In this document: positions 37,059 through 46,677 of the stretch, piece by piece
How positions within the stretch are numbered: the stretch's first letter is position 1
Layout: every line of letters begins with the position of its first letter
Assembly: GCF_002443295.1 (NCBI RefSeq)
Contig: NZ_BAOS01000022.1
Coordinates: 1 to 64,000 of the forward strand
Reading direction: 5' to 3'
DNA from: Candidatus Scalindua japonica
GTDB lineage: Bacteria; Planctomycetota; Brocadiia; Brocadiales; Scalinduaceae
DNA: 64,000 nucleotides
Program-made: the position numbers and the translations under genes
Notes under the pieces: model-generated
The model's input: only the letters and a program-made list of their open reading frames with translations
Databases searched by the model: none
What the model was told of the DNA's origin: nothing

Positions 37059-37574
37059 TTACCACCAGGCAACAGGATAATCCCTTTTGCCCCATCTATT
37101 GATGATAATTGCTGTTAATACTAAAATAAAGGCGCCAAAAAGAACAGGATTTAGAATATACCAATAATCCTGACCCAAGCCTCCAGTCTGAATGGCCACA
37201 TATGCTGTAGCACCTGCCGGAGGATGTACGGAATACGTAACCATCATGAAAATAATCGCTAAAGTAACGCCAAGTGTCAACGACCACCACGAGAGACCAA
37301 AGAAGTCGTATATGGCAACACCCATTAACGCACCAAGAAAATGCCCTAACAAAACATTTCTCGGTTGTGCAAGTGGAGCCTTGTATGCTCCGTAAACCAG
37401 AACTGCCGATGCACCAAAGGGCCCTAAGAGCAGGGGACATTTCCAGGTAAAAGCAAGAATAGCCGTAATCCCTACACCAACCATGGAACCAACAAAAGTA
37501 ACCCACAACACTTTCCATGCAATCGGTGGTTGCGGCGCCTTGGGCAATTCACTAATCTTATCGAATAACGACAT
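37059..37574 (-). CDS. HPP-family membrane protein, putative nitrite transporter
   Basis: The 171-residue protein has about four to five membrane helices and the family motif HPPAGATAY, preceded by PFGASAVLVYGAYKAPLAQPRNVLLGH. Cyanobacterial and plastid HPP proteins transport nitrite. Its place downstream of FNT-type nitrite channel genes on the same strand fits this role. GGGGAGA stands before the ATG. A 54-residue copy of its first part lies at 38832-38996. Confidence 0.88.
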   Translation of the reverse strand: MSLFDKISELPKAPQPPIAWKVLWVTFVGSMVGVGITAILAFTWKCPLLLGPFGASAVLVYGAYKAPLAQPRNVLLGHFLGALMGVAIYDFFGLSWWSLTLGVTLAIIFMMVTYSVHPPAGATAYVAIQTGGLGQDYWYILNPVLFGAFILVLTAIIINRWGKRDYPVAWW

Positions 37575-37932
37575 AGTTCTATTCTCCCCATGAAATATAT
37601 TTTATAAATTACAGGTTAATAATGCCTCACCATACTTGAACAACAGCACTTTTGCCACATTTTTGTACTAGATGCCGTTTGACGTATTATACTATACACA
37701 TACGCCAAAGTAGAAAATCCTTGTTATTTATTTTATTTAAATATATCGCGGCGACTGTCTGCCGAGTTTAAGGTAATTATTTTTACACTTAAACTTGAAG
37801 GAAAGCCGCAGAACATTGACACGTTCTCGCATCTGCCCAACCGTGTCAATGCAACTGCTTAACAAACTTACTTACGCCGAATGTGATCAAAAAAAACGCC
37901 TCATTACATCCAAATAACTATCCTTGTCGAGA
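37575..37932. other. Spacer between FNT copy 1 and HPP, with conserved hairpin
   Basis: No gene seen in 358 bp. It is homologous to the spacer at 38997-39320. The main conserved structure is the hairpin at 37814-37851; GTTTAAG and CTTAAAC (about 37766-37796) form a weaker stem. Confidence 0.6.
37814..37851 (-). promoter_or_regulatory. Conserved 10-bp stem-loop in the FNT-HPP spacer, copy 1
   Basis: CATTGACACG (37814-37823) pairs perfectly with CGTGTCAATG (37842-37851) around 18 bases. GCAG (37808-37811) and CTGC (37855-37858) extend it after a small internal loop. The other copy has a compensating pair change, which supports a selected structure, such as an attenuator or an mRNA-end stabiliser. 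Confidence 0.6.
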
Positions 37933-38832
37933 TTAACCAGGAAGCACCTCTACGATATTGTTGTCATTTTCATCTACACCAACTATCTGACCACCTGGCA
38001 CTGCACCTCGAGTGGGACCTACGAGACTTCTTGTTCTTCCTCCATCACCATTAGGAACCAAGTCCTCTACAGGCGCATGCGTAGCAAACCAGTATGCCAG
38101 TCCAATCAAACAACCACCTACGATATTGCCGGTACTTGCAGCAGCCATGTTCCAGGCAAAACCTCCGCATGTAACATTTGCAGGATGAGTAGTGAACAGA
38201 GCGGCGCCAAAAATAGTCATATTAGCTATGCAATGTTCAAAACCGCATGCGATAAATGCAAATAGACACCAGAATATCAGGAACACTCTGGCAGCCTCAT
38301 TTTTAGCCTTTGCCGACATCCAGACAGCCAGACATACGAGCATATTACAGAGAATACCACGACAAAACAGATAGAAAAACGGAGCATTCATTTTGGCACC
38401 GGCAACCTTACAGATAAACTTGCCCGTAATGTTCCCGTCTCCCAATCCCGTATTAGCATAAATAAGGGCCAACAACAACGCACCGGCGAGGTTACCAAAC
38501 CAGCAAACAAACCAGAGCCAAATCATCCAGCCCCAACCTGTCTTTCCCCTGAGACATCCAATCAACATCACCATATTGTTACCGGTGAACAGTTCGGAAC
38601 CCGCAAAGACAACGAGCAACAGGGCAAGAGCAAACGACGTTCCCATAACCATCTTAACAGCCGGAGACTTAACAGCAGCGAACTGCGCCCCGACCGTAAA
38701 TATGAGAAGAATTCCAAACCCGATGTACATACCTGCCAACATTGAGAGAACCCAATACTGACAAAACTTGTTCCTTATCATATCTTCCTTTGCAACTGCC
38801 ACACCCGTAAACGTATCTACCGTTGCTTTCAT
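37933..38832 (-). CDS. Formate/nitrite transporter family channel, copy 1
   Basis: The 299-residue protein has the six-helix FNT fold: KSPAVKMVMGTSFALALLLVVFAGSELFTGNN, FGNLAGALLLALIYANTG and the conserved His in CGFEHCIANMTIFGAALF. Family members pass nitrite, formate or similar anions as pentamers. A polar C-terminal tail of about 45 residues ends DENDNNIVEVLPG. It differs from copy 2 in only a few residues before the tail. The ATG overlaps the stop of an HPP stub (TAATG). Nitrite uptake is the likely role in an anammox setting. Confidence 0.93.
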   Translation of the reverse strand: MKATVDTFTGVAVAKEDMIRNKFCQYWVLSMLAGMYIGFGILLIFTVGAQFAAVKSPAVKMVMGTSFALALLLVVFAGSELFTGNNMVMLIGCLRGKTGWGWMIWLWFVCWFGNLAGALLLALIYANTGLGDGNITGKFICKVAGAKMNAPFFYLFCRGILCNMLVCLAVWMSAKAKNEAARVFLIFWCLFAFIACGFEHCIANMTIFGAALFTTHPANVTCGGFAWNMAAASTGNIVGGCLIGLAYWFATHAPVEDLVPNGDGGRTRSLVGPTRGAVPGGQIVGVDENDNNIVEVLPG

Positions 38833-38996
38833 TAATTCATCCCCATCCTTTCAAAGGGCCATTTCCAGGTAAAAGCAAGAATAGCCGTAATCCCTACACC
38901 AACCATGGAACCAACAAAAGCAACCCACGACACTTTCCATGTAATCGGCGGTTGCGGCCCCCCGGGTAATTCACTAATCTTAACGAATAACGACAT
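38832..38996 (-). pseudogene. HPP-family gene stub (54 codons) from duplication
   Basis: The frame MSLFVKISELPGGPQPPITW continues to GITAILAFTWKW, then PFERMGMN and stop. Up to FTWK it follows the HPP gene at 37059-37574 closely; after that it runs into the leader of FNT copy 1. Its TAA shares a base with the FNT start codon, so ribosomes reading it would end exactly at that start. It may be dead, or serve as a coupling peptide. Confidence 0.8.
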
Positions 38997-39320
38997 AATT
39001 CTATTCTCTCCCTTTTATACACTACAGGCTAATAACGCTTCAGCATACTTGAAACAACAACACTTTTGCCGCATTTTGCACTAGTGCCGCTTGACATACT
39101 ATACACATACGCCAAAGCAGAAAATCCTTATTATTTATTTATAAATATATCGGCGACTGTCTGCCGAGCTTAAGGTAATTATTATTACACTTAAACTTGA
39201 AGGAAAGTCGCAGAACATTGGCACGATTAAGCATATGCCTAACCGTGCCAATGCAACTGCTTAACAAATTTACTTTACGCTGAATGTGATAACAAAACTA
39301 TCTCACTCAGACGGAAATAA
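38997..39320. other. Spacer between FNT copy 2 and the HPP stub
   Basis: No gene seen in 324 bp. The sequence is a diverged copy of 37575-37932, sharing GCATACTTGAA, CACTTTTGCC, ACACATACGCCAAAG and the hairpin at 39216-39253. Confidence 0.6.
39216..39253 (-). promoter_or_regulatory. Conserved 10-bp stem-loop in the FNT-HPP spacer, copy 2
   Basis: CATTGGCACG (39216-39225) pairs perfectly with CGTGCCAATG (39244-39253). Compared with copy 1, an A-T pair has become G-C on both strands of the stem, while the loop has changed freely. The same outer GCAG/CTGC pair is kept. Confidence 0.6.
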
Positions 39321-40268
39321 CTATCCTTGTCGAGATGAACTTGGAAGCACCTCAACGATATTGTTGTCATTTTCATCTACACCAACTATCTGACCTCCCG
39401 GTATTGCACCTTGAGTCGGGTCTACAAGACTTATTGATCTTCCGCCATCCCCACTAGCACCAACAGCCTTCCGAGAAAGAGGACCACCAGGAACCAAATC
39501 CTCTATAGGCGCATACGTAGCAAACCAGTATGCCAGTCCAATCAAACAACCACCTACGATATTGCCGGCACTTGCAGCAGCCATGTTCCAGGCAAAACCT
39601 CCGCATGTAACATTTGCAGGATGAGTAGTGAACAGAGCGGCGCCAAAAATAGTCATATTAGCTATGCAATGCTCAAAACCGCATGCGATAAATGCAAATA
39701 GACACCAGAATATCAGAAACACTCTGGCAGCCTCATTTTTAGCCTTTGCCGACATCCAGACAGCCAGACATACGAGCATATTACAGAGAATACCACGACA
39801 AAACAGATAGAAAAACGGAGCATTCATTTTGGCACCGGCAACCTTACAGATAAACTTGCCCGTAATGTTCCCGTCTCCCAATCCCGTATTAGCATAAATA
39901 AGGGCCAACAACAACGCACCGGCGAGGTTACCAAACCAGCAAACAAACCAGAGCCAAATCATCCAGCCCCAACCTGTCTTTCCCCTGAGACATCCAATCA
40001 ACATCACCATATTGTTACCGGTGAACAGTTCGGAACCCGCAAAGACAACGAGCAACAGGGCAAGAGCAAACGACGTTCCCATAACCATCTTAACAGCCGG
40101 AGACTTAACAGCAGCGAACTGCGCCCCGACCGTAAATATGAGAAGAATTCCAAACCCGATGTACATACCTGCCAACATTGAGAGAACCCAATACTGACCA
40201 AACTTGTTCCTTATCATATCTTCCTTTGCAACTGCCACACCCGCAAACGTATCTACTGTTGCTTTCAT
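39321..40268 (-). CDS. Formate/nitrite transporter family channel, copy 2
   Basis: The 315-residue protein is the near twin of the gene at 37933-38832, with the same FNT helices and the conserved GFEHCIANM. The C-terminal tail is longer and has its own insert (VPGGPLSRKAVGASGDGGR) before the shared GQIVGVDENDNNIVEVLP. The start at 40268 is chosen because it matches copy 1 (MKATVDTF) and GGGGGG stands just upstream. As the first gene of the duplicated unit it has the long 762-bp upstream region, where regulation probably takes place. Confidence 0.93.
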   Translation of the reverse strand: MKATVDTFAGVAVAKEDMIRNKFGQYWVLSMLAGMYIGFGILLIFTVGAQFAAVKSPAVKMVMGTSFALALLLVVFAGSELFTGNNMVMLIGCLRGKTGWGWMIWLWFVCWFGNLAGALLLALIYANTGLGDGNITGKFICKVAGAKMNAPFFYLFCRGILCNMLVCLAVWMSAKAKNEAARVFLIFWCLFAFIACGFEHCIANMTIFGAALFTTHPANVTCGGFAWNMAAASAGNIVGGCLIGLAYWFATYAPIEDLVPGGPLSRKAVGASGDGGRSISLVDPTQGAIPGGQIVGVDENDNNIVEVLPSSSRQG

Positions 40269-41030
40269 TAATCCATCCCCCCCTTTCAATTAGGAAAGTA
40301 AAAAAATAAAATTTCGCAATATGACCAGGCAGCCTTCCATACTGCCCTTACCACATCACACCTAATAAAAATGCTATAAAAACTTTATAATAAGAACTTA
40401 TGAAAACAATTAACCAAAAGCCCTGACAAAAATAAAGATTATACGAAGCGATATAGTGCTTAAGAGTGGAGAGCAATTGTGATACCAAAATTATTTATAA
40501 GTAAAAAGGCTAATATCTATATCTCTATAAACATCTATGAACAAAAAAGATAGAACCTTTCGGCAAAATGTAATTTTAGAACCACAAAAAACGTGATTTG
40601 ACAAAATGTCAAATCACAATTGGAACATAAATTATTTAAAGACATAATGTCTTCCCACTACACAAGAAGCGGTATCTACAAATTTAATAAGATTTGAAAA
40701 GAAAAAGAGTAATGTGGCAGGTGTACAAACAGCATGTAAATTAAAGTCGAACTTATAAAACAATTTTGGAACTTAGCATTTTCAAAAGAAATAAATAGCG
40801 GCCCGATAATAGTAGTGTTTTTTTATCATGAAACAGATGAAACACAGCCCCCCCGGAACACATACTAATTACTTTACAGCTGAGCCAGTTCATAAGACCG
40901 CTGTCAGGAATATAAATGGAGGAAACTGTTTTTTATAAAGCTATGTTTCTATTGCAGGCGACAATCCACTCGTGCCAGGAACAAACTACAATACATTTGA
41001 AACAAACCTGGCTGAACTTAAAACATTAGC
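40269..41030. other. Intergenic region, 762 bp, upstream of FNT copy 2
   Basis: No gene recognised. AT-rich, with a perfect palindrome at 40593-40617 as the one clear structure. A run of seven C followed by GG is at about 40848-40856. Promoters for the FNT unit should lie here on the minus strand. Confidence 0.5.
40593..40617. promoter_or_regulatory. Perfect 11-bp inverted repeat, candidate operator
   Basis: GTGATTTGACA (40593-40603) and TGTCAAATCAC (40607-40617) are exact inverted copies around AAA. The core half-sites TTGAC and GTCAA, five bases apart, resemble CRP/FNR-type boxes, which usually have four bases between. It lies 325 bases upstream of FNT copy 2. A terminator is less likely, as no T-run follows. 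Confidence 0.45.
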
Positions 41031-41465
41031 TCATAAACCGCCTGCAATGTAATTTTCAAGCTGTTGAATGGTAAATTCTTTATCAACAATATACTGCTTC
41101 ACAACATCACCGATACTTACAATACCAATCAACTTCTCCCCTTCAAGCACTGGTAAATGACGTGTACGTTTTTCTGTTATCAGAGCCATACAGTCGTTTA
41201 ATGTATTTTCAGGTCGAACAAAACATGGTTTTGGATTCATCAGGTCTTTGACCAATGTACTCTTTGATGATTTACCTTGCAGCACAATATTCCTTGCATA
41301 ATCACGTTCTGAGAAAAGCCCTACGACTTTTTCATCCTTAACAACCACTAACGCGCCAAGGTCCTTTTCCGCCATTATTTCCAATGCCATGTATACAGTA
41401 TCCTGAGGTGAAATTGTCAGAATATTACTAGATTTATCTTTCAATATCTCTTTTACAGTAATCAT
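41031..41465 (-). CDS. CBS-domain-pair protein
   Basis: The 144-residue protein is made of two CBS domains (VKEILKDKSSNILTISPQDTVYMALEIMAEKDLGALVV; LVKDLMNPKPCFVRPENTLNDCMALITEKRTRHLPVLEG) and nothing else. CBS pairs bind adenine nucleotides and often regulate channels or enzymes. It lies upstream of the FNT genes on the same strand, but 762 bp away, so shared regulation is uncertain. Confidence 0.92.
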   Translation of the reverse strand: MITVKEILKDKSSNILTISPQDTVYMALEIMAEKDLGALVVVKDEKVVGLFSERDYARNIVLQGKSSKSTLVKDLMNPKPCFVRPENTLNDCMALITEKRTRHLPVLEGEKLIGIVSIGDVVKQYIVDKEFTIQQLENYIAGGL

Positions 41466-41763
41466 GATATACCCTTGTCTCCTTTTTTTGATTTTTGTTA
41501 AACTATTAACTTTAATTTGAAAACAAACTATGCTTGCTGCTACTATCTGATTTGACTACAAGCAAAATCACCATCTATTCACAAACAAATATGTATCCGC
41601 ATAGAAACAGAGCGCCATAATACCGCTTGTTTATTCCTTGTTCAAGCATTAAATCTTCAGTGAAACATCAGAATTTCCCACTTATAAATTCCGTTTTTGG
41701 CATAAAAACAATTATCAGATGAGAAGTGGTCACCAAACCTGTCAATGCAGCAATCTTACAACA

Positions 41764-43329
41764 TCACTCTTTCCTCTTCCAACCCAGCAACAAATCAGTA
41801 TACTCTCCTTGCTTCCAGAAAGAGTATGCACTGTGCTTGATCCCTATCTTTTTTTCTATCTCAGCAATCCGTTTAAGCTTACTTGCTTCATCCTTGATCA
41901 TAATAAGCCATCGGTCCTGAGCCCATTCCCAATACCCATAAACAGGACTGTAATACGCATTGTGCGACTTGGCTTTAAAGATAGCATCAATAATATCTAC
42001 CAACATTTCGTATGCCAGTCTTTCGATGTTAGACACATTATATTTTCTCATTTCACCCTTACCAGGCAAAAGGCTGAAAACATTGTGGCCGGTAGAATCG
42101 GGAGCAAGGCCAGCGGGCATAGGGTCTATCAGATTGTGATTATACAAATCCATCACAATACGCATAGCCTCACGGTATTTAACAAAACTGAGTTTAACCG
42201 CTTCATCCATTGCTTCTAAATGGTCCCTTGCAAAACGGGGTGAATGACAATCCTTGCAAACCGCAATCCACGCGTCCCTTGTCGCCTTATACCTGTCGGC
42301 CCCCCTGTCTACAAGAGAAGTACCCATGTAAGTATAAACGGTAGATGTACTGATAACATTATGGTCTCCTTCAGGCATATGGCAGTATGCGCATGTTGGC
42401 ACAGTATAATTTTCCGCGTTAAGAGGTTTTGTCCAATCCCATGTTTGCCCTTCTCCCTGAAAAATCATACCGTGGTATGATTGCATGTACATCTCATACT
42501 CGTATTGTTCAGGGCCGGAATGGCAGACCGCACAGCTGTTTGGTTTTCTGGCTTCAGTCAAAGAAAAACGGTGCCGGGTATGGCACCCGTCACATCGGTT
42601 CTCGACCACATGACAACCTAAGCAGGCAGTCGTCTCTTCTGCAGGCTTCTCCGTCTGGCAACCTAACTCGATCAACTCAAGATGATAAGCATTAGCATGT
42701 GAACCTTGTCCTCCTTGACGATGTCCCTGTAATTGCTTTTCATGACATTCACCACAAATATCATAAGAAGGCATAATAAGTTTTTTATGATTCTTCCCAT
42801 GACATCTGTCACATCCGACGACACCTTCTCCTCCTGACGGCTTTGAATGTTTGCTCTGTTTCCACTGTTTTACAATTCCGGGACTTTCAACCATATGGCA
42901 GGTAACACACTCAGTATTTACAAACTCCCCTTCTACCGTGCTGCCAGGATGAAAGATGTCATTATTATAGTAATGCGCGGGGTCGTACCATCGTATCACA
43001 GGCAGAAAATTAAAAAGATGTCCGTACGTTCCTTTTCCCGGAAAGAGTTTCTCCGGCCCGGTATAAAAACTTGAAAGCCCACCCGCATGATGAACGCTTC
43101 CGGAATCATCCGGACCGACCCTTTCTCCCAGAAGTTCAGCCATCTCGTATTGAAACTTCATGTCACCAGGCATCTCCCCTGCTGCAGATGCTGTCTCATC
43201 CAGAAGTGTTTCAAGGTTAATCTCTTCTCTTTTTTGCGCAAAAGAAGAAGAGGTTGAAATATACGGAACAAAAAAAATGAATAACAAAAGTGTGATAATC
43301 GAACTCTTTTTTGTGTTTATATTTAACAT
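41764..43329 (-). CDS. Second octaheme HAO-type cytochrome c
   Basis: The 521-residue protein has a signal peptide (IITLLLFIFFVPYISTSSSFA) and eight CxxCH motifs: CVTCH, CDRCH, CGECH, CLGCH, CDGCH, CAVCH, CAYCH, CKDCH. The C-terminal helical part has AYYSPVYGYWEWAQDRW, and candidate Tyr residues for a heme cross-link lie here. It is only distantly like the octaheme protein at 31016-32767, so they are likely different HAO subfamilies. There is no diheme partner. Start at 43329 follows GGAGGTG by five bases; a longer frame to 43380 lacks this. Confidence 0.9.
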   Translation of the reverse strand: MLNINTKKSSIITLLLFIFFVPYISTSSSFAQKREEINLETLLDETASAAGEMPGDMKFQYEMAELLGERVGPDDSGSVHHAGGLSSFYTGPEKLFPGKGTYGHLFNFLPVIRWYDPAHYYNNDIFHPGSTVEGEFVNTECVTCHMVESPGIVKQWKQSKHSKPSGGEGVVGCDRCHGKNHKKLIMPSYDICGECHEKQLQGHRQGGQGSHANAYHLELIELGCQTEKPAEETTACLGCHVVENRCDGCHTRHRFSLTEARKPNSCAVCHSGPEQYEYEMYMQSYHGMIFQGEGQTWDWTKPLNAENYTVPTCAYCHMPEGDHNVISTSTVYTYMGTSLVDRGADRYKATRDAWIAVCKDCHSPRFARDHLEAMDEAVKLSFVKYREAMRIVMDLYNHNLIDPMPAGLAPDSTGHNVFSLLPGKGEMRKYNVSNIERLAYEMLVDIIDAIFKAKSHNAYYSPVYGYWEWAQDRWLIMIKDEASKLKRIAEIEKKIGIKHSAYSFWKQGEYTDLLLGWKRKE

Positions 43330-43532
43330 AGTCACCTCCATATTAATGTAGTATTTAAAGGAGCATTGGAAAAACAACACAAATTATATGCAAATCTTAT
43401 CACGAAATGAAAATATGTATACTTTTTATTTTCTTAAATATTGCTGATAAATATTGAATAATCAGGATTTATATACTACTATATTTTAATTATTTAATGT
43501 GATGCACACCATTTTTCGTTGGTATTAATTGA

Positions 43533-44561
43533 ATGAAAGCAATTGTTAAAACAAAACGCACTAAAGGCATGGAACTTATAAATGTGCCCATTGCGCAGTT
43601 AGGCTTAAGAGACGTACTAATCAAGGTTACACTCGCTTCCATCTGTGGCACAGACGTACATATATACGACTGGACGCACTGGGCTCGGAACCGCCTCACA
43701 CCACCCCGCATAATTGGCCATGAGTTTGTTGGAATAGTGGAAGACATTGGCAATGAGGTGACTCACGTAAAGATCGGAGACCGTGTTTCAGCCGAGAGTC
43801 ACATCTCCTGCGGACACTGCTACCAATGCCGCAACGGATATTCTGAAGTGTGCAGAAATCTCAAATTACTGGGAGTAGACTATGATGGCGCACTCTCAGA
43901 ATACCTTGTCCTGCCGGAACATGTCCTGTGGAAAAACGATCCGAACATTCCCGACAAATGGGCCACAATGCAGGAGCCTTTTGGGAATGCCATTGATACG
44001 GTCATGGCAGAAGACGTCTCCGCAAAGACAGTCCTGATCCTTGGTGCGGGGCCTATCGGTCTATTTGCCACCGGCATTGCCAGAGCAAGCGGTGCATCGT
44101 TAATCATCGTATCAGACCCAAATAACTACCGGTTGGCCATCAGTAAAAAGATGGGGGCACACATGGCACTGAACCCCCAAAAAAAAGATATAACCCCCCT
44201 TATCCTTGAAGCCACCAATAATAATGGTGTAGACGTAGTACTTGAATTCTCAGGAAATAATCAAGCCCTAAACCAGGGACTGCAAACCATTACACCCGGA
44301 GGCAGGATCTCCATCCTGGGTATTTACGAAAAACGTGTTTCAATCGACCTCAACAAAGAGGTCATTTTTAAGAAGATACGTATTTACGGAATAACAGGAA
44401 GAAAGGTCTTTTCATCCTGGTATAAAACATCAAGCTTCTTATCATCAGGCATTGTCAATCCTGACCCAATACTTACTCACCGGTTCCCATTAAAGAATTA
44501 TGAAAGAGGCATGAAACTAATGAGGGAGGGGAAGTGTGGGAAGGTCATTTTGGATGTATAA
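43533..44561 (+). CDS. tdh: L-threonine 3-dehydrogenase
   Basis: The 342-residue zinc medium-chain dehydrogenase has the catalytic zinc site CGTDVHIYDW and GHEFVGIVEDIG, the structural zinc motif CGHCYQCRNGYSEVC, and the NAD-binding VLILGAGPIGLFA. It oxidises threonine to 2-amino-3-oxobutyrate. The kbl gene 28 bases downstream completes the threonine to glycine pathway. Length is normal. It is divergent from the octaheme gene. Confidence 0.95.
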   Translation: MKAIVKTKRTKGMELINVPIAQLGLRDVLIKVTLASICGTDVHIYDWTHWARNRLTPPRIIGHEFVGIVEDIGNEVTHVKIGDRVSAESHISCGHCYQCRNGYSEVCRNLKLLGVDYDGALSEYLVLPEHVLWKNDPNIPDKWATMQEPFGNAIDTVMAEDVSAKTVLILGAGPIGLFATGIARASGASLIIVSDPNNYRLAISKKMGAHMALNPQKKDITPLILEATNNNGVDVVLEFSGNNQALNQGLQTITPGGRISILGIYEKRVSIDLNKEVIFKKIRIYGITGRKVFSSWYKTSSFLSSGIVNPDPILTHRFPLKNYERGMKLMREGKCGKVILDV

Positions 44562-44589
44562 AAGTTACGATTAAAGGAATTAAATAATC

Positions 44590-45783
44590 ATGGATAAACT
44601 GGATTTCATTAATAAAGAACTAGACAGGCTCAAGGAAGCCGGTCTACTCATTAACATTCGTACTGTCGAAGGACCTCAGGGAGCATGGATTACCGTAGAC
44701 GGAAAGAAAGCACTCAACCTCAGTTCGAACAATTATCTTGGGCTTGCCAACGATTTACAATCAAAAACCGCTTCTCATAATGCAATTGATACATTCGGTG
44801 TTGGTCCTGCAGCAGTCAGGACAATTGCCGGAACAACGACACTGCATAAAATCCTGGAACAGAAGCTTGCGCAATTTAAAGGAGCAGAGAGTACCATCTC
44901 TTTCCAGTCCGGGTTCTGCGCAAATCTCGCCGTTATTCCGGCAATCGTTGGTAAAGAAGATGTTGTGTTTTCAGACGAACTCAATCATGCAAGTATTATT
45001 GATGGCTGCCGTCTCGCAAAAACCAGAGTTATACGATATAAGCACTGTAACCCTGAAGACCTTCAGGAGAAAATCCAAGTAGAAAAAGATATCGAGCGGA
45101 AGCTTATTATTACCGATGGCGTTTTCAGTATGGAAGGAGATATTGCACCATTACCGGAAATAGTAGAGATAGCAGAAAAATACAACGCAATTACAATGGT
45201 AGATGATGCACATGGAGAGGGCGTTCTTGGCAGAGGAGGCAGGGGAATTGTTGATCATTTTAATCTACATGGCAAGGTTGATATTGAAGTGGGAACAATG
45301 TCAAAGGCGTTTGGAGTAGTGGGTGGTTACATTGCGGGAACTAAACAATTGACAGATTATCTGGTACAGAAAGGACGTCCCTTTCTCTTTTCAAGTGCGG
45401 TAACAGCTGCCGACGTGTCAGCATGTATTGCAGTTGTAGATACCCTGAACAAGTCAGATTGTCTTGTCAGGAAGCTCTGGTCAAACACCGGATTTTTCCA
45501 GGAAAGAATGAAACAACTCGGATATAATCTCGGAATTACAAAGACACCTATAACGCCGGTTATGATAGGTGATGCCAAAATGGCAAAGGAGTTCAGCCAG
45601 AAACTATTCGAAGAGGGCATATTTGCCCAATCAATAGGCTATCCCACAGTACCTGCAGGTAAAGCACGTGTGCGCGTAATGCTTTCTGCCACACATAGCG
45701 AGAAAGACCTTACATGGGCAATAGACCATTTTGAAAGAATTGGAAACTCTTTCAATATATTAGAAAGGAGATTTGAAGCATGA
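44590..45783 (+). CDS. kbl: 2-amino-3-ketobutyrate CoA ligase (glycine C-acetyltransferase)
   Basis: The 397-residue PLP enzyme of the alpha-oxoamine synthase family shows [50 protein letters not shown] and the PLP Lys in [12 protein letters not shown]. It splits 2-amino-3-oxobutyrate with CoA into glycine and acetyl-CoA. Pairing with tdh supports Kbl over BioF. Its stop overlaps the next gene by four bases (ATGA). Confidence 0.95.
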   Translation: MDKLDFINKELDRLKEAGLLINIRTVEGPQGAWITVDGKKALNLSSNNYLGLANDLQSKTASHNAIDTFGVGPAAVRTIAGTTTLHKILEQKLAQFKGAESTISFQSGFCANLAVIPAIVGKEDVVFSDELNHASIIDGCRLAKTRVIRYKHCNPEDLQEKIQVEKDIERKLIITDGVFSMEGDIAPLPEIVEIAEKYNAITMVDDAHGEGVLGRGGRGIVDHFNLHGKVDIEVGTMSKAFGVVGGYIAGTKQLTDYLVQKGRPFLFSSAVTAADVSACIAVVDTLNKSDCLVRKLWSNTGFFQERMKQLGYNLGITKTPITPVMIGDAKMAKEFSQKLFEEGIFAQSIGYPTVPAGKARVRVMLSATHSEKDLTWAIDHFERIGNSFNILERRFEA

Positions 45784-46667
45784 GAAAAGTTATTATGATT
45801 CCGTTTATCATATTTGCGATAATAATCGGACTTTTTTTTGGCAAGAATATGATTATTAAGACTTCCGTAACAACCGGGGTAAAGGCAATGACAGGTCTTA
45901 AGATGAACATAAGGAGCATGGATGTCGGTGTCTTTAAATCATTAATCGGTATAAACGGATTACAACTGCACAATCCACAAGGATTCGAAGATAAACTAAT
46001 GATGGATTTACCTGAAATTTATGTGGATTACAACCTGGGTGACTTTATGAAAGGAAAGACCCATCTTGAAGAAACCCGGTTGCATTTAAAAGAATTTACC
46101 GTTGTGAAGAATGAAGCTGGTGTGCTTAATCTTAATGCATTAAAAGTTGTCAAGACAGCTGAAGGCGAAACAGAAGAGAAAGCGGAAAAAGGCAATGACA
46201 AAAAACAGAAGGCAAAAATGCCAGACATTCAAATAGATTTGCTGGGGCTAAAGATAGACAAAGTCACCTACAAGGATTACTCAAAAGGGACTTCACCTAA
46301 GGTAAAAGAGTTTAACGTAAAGATTGATGAACAGTTTGAGAATATAACTGACCCTCAATCTTTTGTACGTCTCATTATAATTAGCGCCCTAAAAAATACT
46401 TCTATTGCGAACCTTACCAATTTTGATATAAAAAAATTACAGCAAAGTATTAAAGTAAAGCAGGCAGAGCTTGAAGAAAAACTGAACGAAGCAGGAAAAA
46501 AACTGGATAGAGGAGTACAGGAAGCATCCGAAAAGGTTGGAAAGGAATTAGACAAAAAGGCCAGAGAAGTACAAGGTGCCGTTGACAAGGCAGGAAAAAA
46601 TTTAGAAGAAAAGGCAGCAGACGCCGTTAAGAAATTTTTACCTTTTGGGAAAAAAGAGAAAAAATAA
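45780..46667 (+). CDS. AsmA-like membrane-anchored protein
   Basis: The 295-residue protein has one N-terminal membrane helix ([19 protein letters not shown]), an AsmA/DUF748-type beta-rich region ([40 protein letters not shown]) and a highly charged, helical C-terminal half (about 205-290) with repeats such as [21 protein letters not shown], broken here. That half resembles apolipoprotein or LEA-like amphipathic helices. AsmA-like proteins are tied to lipid traffic at membranes. Overlap with kbl suggests cotranslation. Confidence 0.75.
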   Translation: MRKVIMIPFIIFAIIIGLFFGKNMIIKTSVTTGVKAMTGLKMNIRSMDVGVFKSLIGINGLQLHNPQGFEDKLMMDLPEIYVDYNLGDFMKGKTHLEETRLHLKEFTVVKNEAGVLNLNALKVVKTAEGETEEKAEKGNDKKQKAKMPDIQIDLLGLKIDKVTYKDYSKGTSPKVKEFNVKIDEQFENITDPQSFVRLIIISALKNTSIANLTNFDIKKLQQSIKVKQAELEEKLNEAGKKLDRGVQEASEKVGKELDKKAREVQGAVDKAGKNLEEKAADAVKKFLPFGKKEKK

Positions 46668-46677
46668 AGGGACGAGA

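Larger units (their letters stand above)
37430..40268 (-). repeat. Tandem duplication of an FNT-HPP unit
   Basis: On the minus strand the order is FNT copy 2, spacer, HPP stub, FNT copy 1, matching spacer, full HPP. The two FNT genes are almost identical in DNA over most of their length (for example 38087-38760 against 39523-40196), while the spacers have drifted. One breakpoint lies in HPP after TTTACCTGGAAATG, about 140 bases into the gene. Confidence 0.85.

Noticed and set aside
40848-40856. C-rich run before FNT copy 2 as a phase-variation tract
   Set aside because: It is short and far from any start codon or placed promoter.
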